From NCBI GenBank assembly GCA_001657315.1, contig LYSV01000004.1, forward strand, positions 37,818-101,817: a stretch of 64,000 bases of DNA, written 5' to 3'. The stretch is from Flammeovirgaceae bacterium BBD 1991-12. Lineage in GTDB: Bacteria > Bacteroidota > Bacteroidia > Cytophagales > Cyclobacteriaceae. The notes under the pieces are model-generated. The model saw only the letters and a program-made list of their open reading frames with translations. It made no database searches and was not told the origin of the DNA. Position numbers and translations under genes: made by a program. The number at the start of each line of letters is the position of its first letter. The first letter of the stretch is position 1. Below, piece by piece: positions 7,870 to 15,700 of the stretch.

Positions 7870-9297
7870 TCAGGGGCCTGTCCAGCTAAAAGACGAACTG
7901 TTAAACCAGTAATCATTGATATTGACACTGCCGGATAATCTTTGAGTCCACAGGGCTTCCATTTGAAATGGTTTCGCACCACGGCAGGACTGCATTAAAA
8001 GTCCATCCTCATCCGAGACATTGCCATGCCCGGGAATAAAGGCACCCAGTCCGGCATGCCAGTCATAAGGGTCATGCCACCGGTGTTCCACAGTGCCATG
8101 AATGTTGACAATATCCTCGATCCTCTCCAGGGTGAAATGCCCTGTTGATCGGATAGTACTGGTACCACTGGCGTAATACAATTCCTCAAAAACACTGGCA
8201 GTGAGCTGGGCATCCCAGTAGTCGTCAAATGTACGGCTTTGGCCATGCGTCATACCATCCGCCAGGTCTTCCAGACTACTTTCAAACCTTCCCTGGTTCC
8301 TTTCTTCAGCATCAGTGACTGCGGAAAAGCCCCGCAGCCATGCGACTGAAAGTGTTCTTTTGGCCCCTGATCCTGCCAAAAAATGTTCGAGATTATCGGC
8401 TGCCACATTATACCCGTCTTCTCTTGCCGACCTGATCATGGACCGGTAGTTCTCTTCAATCTCATCCAGCCTTTCTGCATCCGGGCAGCTTACCTGCTCT
8501 TCATTCACACCACTCTGCGGACTGGTACCTCCTTCACGATCCATGGACAACATTCCGTCCTGTCCACCCTGTTGCTGGATAACGTGGGTTAGCTCGTGGG
8601 CCAGGAGGCGCCTGCCGGCACTGGTTTCCGGATTGAACTTCCCGCTGTTGAAATAGATGTCCTTTCCGTGAGTAAAAGCCTGAGCCTTCAGTCTTTTGTT
8701 CATATCGATGGAATTCTGATCCGTGTGGATATTCACATCACGGAAGCTCGCTCCGAAAGATGATTCCATTTCTGTCCTGACCTTTCCACTGAGGGGTCGG
8801 CCCCGTCCTGAGGAATTTTTGATCTGACCAGTGATGGAAGGGCTTGCCATAGTAGCGTTGCTTCCTTCTGATTTGGTCTGCAGCTCTCCCTCTTCTTCTT
8901 CCTCATGCATCTCCTGCACGAGCATTTCCTCTTCCTCCCGGGCTTCCTCCCCCATAGCCTGCAGGTCCGGCTTTTCCTGTACCAGCTTGTCCTCCTCCAT
9001 TCTTTGCTCGGCGGTGCCGAGTCTTTCATCTTCCAGGGGTGTGGCCAGGCTTTCCCGCTGGATACTGCTGATCCCTTTCTCCTGTATGGCTGGTGTATTT
9101 CTGTTGTTCACAACGGCATCTGCCATAGCATCTGCCTCCTGCTCATACTTATCGCCGGGTTGGCCTATGGTCAGCCCCTTTGCCTGGAAGAAGGGTGAGG
9201 TTTCACCGGTTTTTGATCCGGTCTTTGCGCCAAAAAATGGCTCCTCGGTTTTTTCCTGCACATGTGGGTTGCGGTTTCTACGATGGGAGCGTTTCAT
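7870..9297 (-). CDS. DUF4157 (eCIS core domain) protein, candidate cargo, 475 aa
   Basis: The N-terminus carries two PFF motifs (EPFFGAK, SPFFQAK), the LTIGQPGDKYEQEAD motif (42-56), a Glu-rich linker, and then the DUF4157 domain (about 165-245) with AHELTH at 233-238, a zinc-metallopeptidase-like HExxH that is widespread in eCIS-linked proteins. The C-terminal region of about 220 residues is unique and contains a His/Asp/Trp-rich patch (EHRWHDPYDWHAGLG, about 404-418) which could be a catalytic or toxin domain. No signal peptide is present. DUF4157 is regarded as a marker of eCIS cargo; the activity of this C-terminus is unknown. Confidence 0.8.
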   Translation of the reverse strand: MKRSHRRNRNPHVQEKTEEPFFGAKTGSKTGETSPFFQAKGLTIGQPGDKYEQEADAMADAVVNNRNTPAIQEKGISSIQRESLATPLEDERLGTAEQRMEEDKLVQEKPDLQAMGEEAREEEEMLVQEMHEEEEEGELQTKSEGSNATMASPSITGQIKNSSGRGRPLSGKVRTEMESSFGASFRDVNIHTDQNSIDMNKRLKAQAFTHGKDIYFNSGKFNPETSAGRRLLAHELTHVIQQQGGQDGMLSMDREGGTSPQSGVNEEQVSCPDAERLDEIEENYRSMIRSAREDGYNVAADNLEHFLAGSGAKRTLSVAWLRGFSAVTDAEERNQGRFESSLEDLADGMTHGQSRTFDDYWDAQLTASVFEELYYASGTSTIRSTGHFTLERIEDIVNIHGTVEHRWHDPYDWHAGLGAFIPGHGNVSDEDGLLMQSCRGAKPFQMEALWTQRLSGSVNINDYWFNSSSFSWTGP

Positions 9298-9309
9298 AAT
9301 GAATAGGAT

Positions 9310-10587
9310 TTAGTCACACACAAAATTTACCAGATCGACAAAATCGAATTTGCCTTCATTGCGACCCAGCTCCGGCCGCCATTTGGGATGTAGAACCTGG
9401 AAGGAATGTTGGTCGTAGTTCAAAATAGCCAGGAAGCACTCCAACATAAGGCGGCTTCCCATAGGACCGAGGTGTTCACCACCATGCCCCAGCACCTGAG
9501 CTTCCTTCAATACATAGTACCAAAGGGGTGTGCCACCCATTTTTCTGGTCTCTTCTATTTCCAGCGGCTCGATACACATCCTCCGGGCTATGTCCTCCCC
9601 GGAAGCCAATCCATAGACCACTCCTCTTTTCAGATTCCTATAAGGTAGCGATCTTTCGTATTTATTCCCAGATTTTATAAAAGGAATATCATGAAATATC
9701 TTACCGATCTTAGTATCGATAACGCGGGCGTACTGTACACATCCGTCCTCAAAATCAAACATGAAACGCCAGTCTACATATTCCTCCATCTTTTGAAAGG
9801 CACCCAGTTCGAAAAGGCTCTTTTCGGTATCCTCGTTGATACGGTTGTCCTCCCGGGTCTGTGAGTGGCCGGTCCGGAATACGGCTCCTGCAAATTCCAG
9901 TGGCAAAAAGTCAGGGCAATCGAAGTATTTGGGACCATTGGCCAGAATATCTTCAAATATGGTCCAGTCCGTGATCTTGTAAAGATATTCATGCAAAATG
10001 AGCCACTGATAGTACCAGATCACCCACCGGCGGGCTTCCTGAAAGGTTTCATTGGCAGAGCAGTATGATTTTACCTGATCCACCATTTTGTTATGGAACA
10101 GGATGAAGAGCATGTGCATCTGTGAAACAATGATGTTCTCGTCGTTGCGTGCATCAGGTATAATGGCTTTCTCCTGTGCGTTACGCTGGAGGTCGTACCA
10201 CGAGTACTCACCCTTTTCGTACTTTTCTCCCAAAAGGAGCTTATCACGTGACTTTGCGTCGTAAAGAAAATCCTGATTCCACTGGCCGTACATACAGTCG
10301 AGATCCAGCCGTATGGTGCGGTCATTAACGAAGGTCTCTATCTGATTGTAACCTCTGAATTTAGAGGTCACTTCAAACGTCATGTCATGGGCAAGGAACT
10401 GCCCGAAAATGGCAAGCCCGTTGCTTACCACCTTGCTGTCTTTGCATTGCCATTGATAGTCGATCATTAGCTCGGTGAGATCTTTAAGGTGACTGTCACT
10501 TACGATCAATGGCTTAAGTTCCGGGAAAAGCTTTCCGTAGCTTTTCCTCTCATCGAGGTGGAACTCTGTTTTCTGTAGGCTTTGCAT
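9310..10587 (-). CDS. animal haem peroxidase family protein without signal peptide
   Basis: The 425-aa protein shows the signature of the animal haem peroxidase (myeloperoxidase/cyclooxygenase) superfamily: GQFLAHD (62-68) with distal His67 and Gln63, DARNDE (145-150) with the catalytic Arg147 and Glu150 positions kept, and FRTGHSQ with proximal His241. The residue before the distal His, an Asp that forms a covalent haem ester in myeloperoxidase, is Ala here, and the Met after Glu is Asn, so covalent haem links would be reduced. The Ca-ligand-like Asp68 is kept. No signal peptide is visible, unlike most relatives. It lies within the eCIS block, 12 bp upstream of a DUF4157 gene, so it may be cargo or a protective enzyme. 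Confidence 0.85.
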   Translation of the reverse strand: MQSLQKTEFHLDERKSYGKLFPELKPLIVSDSHLKDLTELMIDYQWQCKDSKVVSNGLAIFGQFLAHDMTFEVTSKFRGYNQIETFVNDRTIRLDLDCMYGQWNQDFLYDAKSRDKLLLGEKYEKGEYSWYDLQRNAQEKAIIPDARNDENIIVSQMHMLFILFHNKMVDQVKSYCSANETFQEARRWVIWYYQWLILHEYLYKITDWTIFEDILANGPKYFDCPDFLPLEFAGAVFRTGHSQTREDNRINEDTEKSLFELGAFQKMEEYVDWRFMFDFEDGCVQYARVIDTKIGKIFHDIPFIKSGNKYERSLPYRNLKRGVVYGLASGEDIARRMCIEPLEIEETRKMGGTPLWYYVLKEAQVLGHGGEHLGPMGSRLMLECFLAILNYDQHSFQVLHPKWRPELGRNEGKFDFVDLVNFVCD

Positions 10588-10642
10588 AGTTGAAGGGTTT
10601 TAGCATTACATTTAGTGTTTCAAAAATCATCAGGTAACCCGC

Positions 10643-11233
10643 CTAAGGGCCCGGTAGAAATTCTTTCAAAAGCCCGGCGATGGCGGTGATCAGCCAAAGT
10701 AAAATGGTAGCCAGGTAGATCGCGATCTCTGCCTCTGTTTTACCCCAGCCTTTGTTACCGGAATAGGAATTCATCAGTACATCAATCTCCTTTCCGACAG
10801 CTCTGCCGGACGCATCGGTCCGCAAGGTGAGATAGGGTTTTTCCAGCAAGCCTGGCTTTTCCAACTGATTGATCATAGAATAAGGTCCCGCATTGTCATC
10901 CGGAACATTAAGATCTTCCTGTTCCTTTTTTCGTTTCTCCAGTACCGCTGCCTGTTTCCGAAAGGCAATGGAGAACTGAATATGTCGTTTCCCCCACCGA
11001 AAGATGAACCAGGTAATGGCGGCACCAAAAAACCCGCCAATCGTAATAGCCATGGCAGGTAACTTCAATATCTCCAGCCACATGATCAGCACTGACACCC
11101 CTGAAACCAGCGGAACTATCCACAGCAACCTGAAGCGTGTTTCCTCGGTTTCGCGGATCTTCTGGCAGATCTCCCGGTACAGCGCCTGATCATCCAGGGT
11201 CCTGAGGTTCACATTGAAGTTCTCGTTTTTCAT
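10643..11233 (-). CDS. three-helix membrane protein of unknown function
   Basis: A 196-aa protein with two adjacent hydrophobic helices (about 37-56 and 60-79), a charged segment of about 90 residues, and one C-terminal helix (about 169-188). It begins two bases after the ParA stop codon, indicating tight coupling with that ATPase, and precedes the peroxidase gene. A membrane protein next to ParA in an injection-system cluster could help place the particle at the envelope. No known domain was recognised. Confidence 0.6.
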   Translation of the reverse strand: MKNENFNVNLRTLDDQALYREICQKIRETEETRFRLLWIVPLVSGVSVLIMWLEILKLPAMAITIGGFFGAAITWFIFRWGKRHIQFSIAFRKQAAVLEKRKKEQEDLNVPDDNAGPYSMINQLEKPGLLEKPYLTLRTDASGRAVGKEIDVLMNSYSGNKGWGKTEAEIAIYLATILLWLITAIAGLLKEFLPGP

Positions 11234-11235
11234 AT

Positions 11236-12009
11236 TTATCGTATACGGCCGAGTAGTTCAGCTCCAAATTGTTCATAGTCTTTCGCTCCGTTGCTGCTTT
11301 TGGCAAACCGGAATATGTCCATACCCCTCTCCTGTGCCTGAGCAAGGGCGATGTTGCTACGAATGAAGGTTTCAAAGACCTTCCGATCGTACAGCCGGTG
11401 CATGTGCTCCGATACCTGCCGGTGCATATTCTTTCGGGCATCAAACTTGGTCAGCAAATATCCCAGCACCTGGAGTTGAGGGTTGAGTTGTTTACTGATG
11501 AGCTCCAGTGAGCGCATGAAGCTCTGCAACCCTTTCAGGGGAAGATATTCCGCCTGCAGCGGCATGAGCACCCAGTCACTGGCCACAAGTCCATTGACGG
11601 TGAGCATGCCCATGGCCGGTGGGCAGTCAACCAGCACAAAATCATATTTGGTTTTGGCTGAGGACAGAAACTGCCTGAGCAGTTGCTCACGCCCATAAAC
11701 ACTCACCAGCTCAAGCTCCGCCGAGGCCAGTTCCAGAGAAGCCGGTATAAGATCCACCTCATTGATCTGAAAAAGCGAATAGTCCAGCGGCGCATCGTGT
11801 CCACTGGCCAGTCTTTTGAAGATGTGGTAGATGTTGGGCTCAGGCTCATCTGTAAGACCCATGGACTGGGTGAGGTTAGCCTGGGGGTCGAGGTCCAGCA
11901 GCAGCACCTTTTTACCCTGGTTGCGCAGGTAGGCCGCCAGGTTAAGCGCCGTGGTGGTTTTACCGGAGCCTCCTTTTTGTATGGCAATGGAGATGGTGAC
12001 GGTAGTCAT
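11236..12009 (-). CDS. ParA/Soj-family P-loop ATPase
   Basis: Start set at the ATG ending at 12009; the longer frame begins with GTG six bases earlier. The protein has the deviant Walker A motif KGGSGKTT near residue 12 with its signature lysine, the LLLDLDPQAN switch segment near residue 40, and the DCPP motif later (VLVDCPPAMG). ParA proteins form ATP-dependent dimers that position DNA or large complexes. No parB or parS-like site was seen near it, so chromosome or plasmid partition is unlikely. Location inside the eCIS cluster suggests spatial placement of injection particles, which remains an inference. Confidence 0.85.
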   Translation of the reverse strand: MTTVTISIAIQKGGSGKTTTALNLAAYLRNQGKKVLLLDLDPQANLTQSMGLTDEPEPNIYHIFKRLASGHDAPLDYSLFQINEVDLIPASLELASAELELVSVYGREQLLRQFLSSAKTKYDFVLVDCPPAMGMLTVNGLVASDWVLMPLQAEYLPLKGLQSFMRSLELISKQLNPQLQVLGYLLTKFDARKNMHRQVSEHMHRLYDRKVFETFIRSNIALAQAQERGMDIFRFAKSSNGAKDYEQFGAELLGRIR

Positions 12010-12034
12010 GCTCACTCTGTTTTTTGTTTAAAGT

Positions 12035-12727
12035 TTATACCGGTCTTCGAGACTGCCATCCCTGATTTTCGAGACGCTGCAGTACTTCCTTAAACCAACT
12101 ATACTCCTCAGTATCAGGATCCTCCCAAACATTTTGCCATGTAACCGATATCGTCAAATTCACAAACCCGAAATCAGTGGATACTTCGTAAAAAATGGGT
12201 GGATACATCATAAAATCCTTCCCGGGGCCGAATACCCAGTACCCGGTATTCATAGCATGTAAAGCAATCTGAGAGCTGTTGTTATACCGGTCATAAAGCA
12301 AAACCGAGTCGTTCGATGATCTACTGATCCTGCACCCACTGGCATACACTCTGGCTGATGAGATCCCATAATAGTACCCCGGAACGGGAGATAAGTTCAA
12401 AACGGACCTCAACCACTCTTGAGAAGGAACTGCCTCCTTTTGTATCAGTACTTCGGTGCCGTCATCGAAATAGTCAAGGATACTTCTATAGTCATATTCT
12501 GTGCTTTCTCTGACAAAAAGCCAGTTTCCTGATACATCGGACGGAAGTTTCTGTACATTATGGAATTTCTGGTCGAATAAACCGATATGCATTGCCAATA
12601 CATCCGGCTGTATGATAGAACTTATCATCCTTTCAGCCTCCACAACCTGTCCTGCTGATTTTTCCGACATTTCGCGCCGAAAACGAAACCTTTTTCCTCG
12701 ATCAGTAAATAGTCTTATTTCTCTCAT
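12035..12727 (-). CDS. hypothetical protein directly behind the giant DUF4157 protein (immunity-like position)
   Basis: A 230-aa soluble protein without signal peptide or membrane helix and with no domain that I recognise. The C-terminal half is rich in Tyr/Trp/Phe and probably beta-stranded, and the last 20 residues look helical (SWFKEVLQRLENQGW). Its ATG lies 2 bp after the stop codon of the 1563-aa DUF4157 protein, so translation is almost certainly coupled. That arrangement resembles toxin-immunity pairs but could equally be a chaperone or loading factor. Confidence 0.6.
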   Translation of the reverse strand: MREIRLFTDRGKRFRFRREMSEKSAGQVVEAERMISSIIQPDVLAMHIGLFDQKFHNVQKLPSDVSGNWLFVRESTEYDYRSILDYFDDGTEVLIQKEAVPSQEWLRSVLNLSPVPGYYYGISSARVYASGCRISRSSNDSVLLYDRYNNSSQIALHAMNTGYWVFGPGKDFMMYPPIFYEVSTDFGFVNLTISVTWQNVWEDPDTEEYSWFKEVLQRLENQGWQSRRPV

Positions 12728-12729
12728 AC

Positions 12730-15700
12730 TTATTCTGCTACTATAAATTCAATCTGCCAATTGGCCCCCACAGGATTATTTCTCAATCTCCAGATGAGAT
12801 TACCATTGTTGTCAACTATATTAATAGATGTGAGTGCATTAATTCTGGGATCTACTCTTGCCCTTAAATGACCATTAAGTCTCCTTACAAGATCAGTGGC
12901 AAGATTTCCCGAGTATGCCGGATTTTGCGCACTCGGCACCGTATAGTAACCACTGTATGAATATACGATATCCGGTCCGTCTCTTACTGGAATGGGTTGC
13001 CTGTTGGGCCATTGAATAATCACTGTGGACTCAAAGGTTTCGTTAGGGAATGGCACTCTTCCCGTAACTATTTCGTCGACATTCGGGATCTTTTCCGCAC
13101 CATGAACAACACCATCCATCAGATCACCTGCATTTTCTATAGCACCCTGATTGAATATCTCCACCTGACGAACTGCTGCGCCAGCGCGTTGCACGGCGAT
13201 ATCAAATGAGCGGCCAGATGTTAAAGCGTCCTGTCCTATTTGAATAATAATATCGCCATCCTGAGCATACTGGGCCGCCAGCCGACGGGCCTCAAGCAGC
13301 TCGGAAGCCATGTCCACTACCTGGTCGCCACGGTTCCGGGCGGTAGAGACTATCCAGTCATCAAAGCCAACCACTTTTCCATCACGGGCCTGTAGCCTGG
13401 CAACATCATTGATCACCTCAAAAAGATCCTGCCGGTTTACTGCCGCCAGTTCGGATTCAATTTGTGTAAGCGCTCCACCCCGGCCTGGGAAAGCAGTTCG
13501 GGCCGTGTTTAGGTTCTGGATGTAACGTAATCTGGCTGCCTCTAGCTCCGCCTGTAGTTGTCTGCCTTGCTCCCAGAAATTCTGGAGCCGTTCCTGATTT
13601 CGCGCTCCTGCCAGCTCTCTTTGAATACTATTCTCCAAACTATCCAGTCTCCGTCTTAATGCAGGATTATCTGCCAACTCTCTGCCATAGGCTTCTCTCA
13701 AAAAGTTACATGGATAGCTGCAAAGCCTTAGATTCCCATTTTCCGTAATGGAAATGCCATGCTGCCCATCGTTGGTTCTGCCTTCTACTACCGGCTGCTC
13801 AGTGTTGGCATCCTCCCTTGTGCGCGGACCAACTGGTTCACGATCTTCAGGAGCATCCCTCTCCGGTCTTGCGGCAGGAGCTTCAGGCTCTTCTGCTCTT
13901 GTTCTTTGAGGGTCAAGAGGATCTCTCGTTCCTGTAACTTCTTCCTGCAGCCTTGTTACATCTTCATCAAGCGTACGGGTATCTCGTCCTAAATTGTCTA
14001 CCTGGGTATCAACGTCTTCCGGTAATCTGCCAGCTTCTATATCATCCGTGATCCCGGACATTTGCTGTTCAACAGCCAAAGCGCGTTCTTCCTGTGTGGC
14101 TGCAGTTCTTTGCCAGGATTCCTTATATTCCCGCCAAAAATCCTTTTCCCCCTGAACAACAGTTCCGGCCTGTCTTCTCAGGAAGTTCCAGTAACCCTCA
14201 TCGGTAGCGGCCAGCTTAATGATGTTAAGTTGCTGTCTGACCTTACCCAGGGTTTCCGCAGGAGTTTTAAGCGCGCGTATTACGCGAATAACATCGTCAC
14301 CCAGGCCGGTAATAGTGGTAATAGTACCTTCCAATACCATGGCCCCCAACTTGACGAGTCCCTTTCTAAAGCCATTGGCTCTCACTACCGTAGCGATGGT
14401 TTTTACAGCTGACGCCCCACCTTTGACTGCTCCATAGCCTCCTACAAAAATCAAGATGATATTGACGACTAAATTGACAAACTTTCTTGTCCAGAATTCT
14501 GCCTCTTTACAGTTTTCGAACGGTCCTTCTATCAATGTACCCTCCATAACGATCTCATTCCATGCCGCTTCGATAACGGTACCTGGCTGTGAAAATAGCT
14601 GTCCCAAACCTTTAAAAAACTCCTTAACCGCTAACCATTCAGCGCTACCCGCAGCTCCTCCCGACATGAGATATACCAGAGATCCCAGCAAATTGTAAAC
14701 TGCTTTTACAAGGTCCACTATCAGGATTACAATATCTACAACCACTGACAATAAGCCGGTTATTATACCTACCAAGCCACATACTACATATTCTACTCCC
14801 ACAACCACCCATTCAGCAGCGGAAAGGAAGCCTTCCCATTTTCCTTCCAGCCAGCCTGCCTCATAGTCATACTCCGGAAGGTTCATCCCCTCCAATGCCG
14901 CCAGTGCTACGTAGTCGCTTTCATCCATATCCTGCATCAAAGCATCGGCCGCACCACGTTCTCCCCAGTCCGTACCGGTTTTTTTATCCAATTCGTATAG
15001 TACAATCGACCGGACCAGAGAGGGAGTACGATCAAAATTTGAGAGGATTGAGCTGCTATCAGCATGACTAGTGTATCCTGACAACAGGTCATAGATCTTT
15101 TGAGCTGTAAAGTATGCACCATAGTGCTGACTGGCATGCAGACCTCCGTTACTTAAAAAGTGCACTCTTAGATTCTCAGCGTGGACCACAGCCAGATCGT
15201 CAAACAACCAATCAGCAGTGTCTTCCGTGGATTCTCCGGCTTCTGTCTCGATCAGTCTCAGAACCTCATCAAGTTCTGCTCCGGAAAATTGTATCAGCAT
15301 ACCCATTATTTCCCTGCTGTTACTTTCCGAGGTAAACCCACTTAGCAGATCTTCAACGGCCCGGGCCACGATAATGTTTACATCAGAAATCTTAAGCCTG
15401 ATAAACTGATCTCTTAAATTTCTGCCATCCTCTTCGGTCATATCATAGAAAAGCCATTCCACAACTTCGCTTGCGCTCGATCCATATTCTCCGGCCTTTG
15501 ATTTCATGGCCTGCAGGATCGCTTCTACCTGGGATTTCCCTTTCCCCTGAAACTCGTTGAGAATGTCTTCACTATCCCATCGGCTGGTATAGCCCTCCAA
15601 AGCATCCAGAATCTCCTCAGCGGCATCAGAAGCACCATGATCATCCTGTTTCTGGATAGCAGGAGTTTTATCAATGAGCGTTCTCTGAGCCTTTGATTCT

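Noticed and set aside
8831..9313. 160-codon plus-strand frame rich in Ser/Cys opposite the 475-aa DUF4157 gene
   Set aside because: It is antisense to the Glu-rich linker of a supported gene; the Ser/Cys/Leu bias is the mirror of GAG/GAA codons.
11236..12009. Plasmid or chromosome partition locus (parA)
   Set aside because: No parB-like gene or repeated partition site was found next to it and the flanking genes belong to the eCIS unit.
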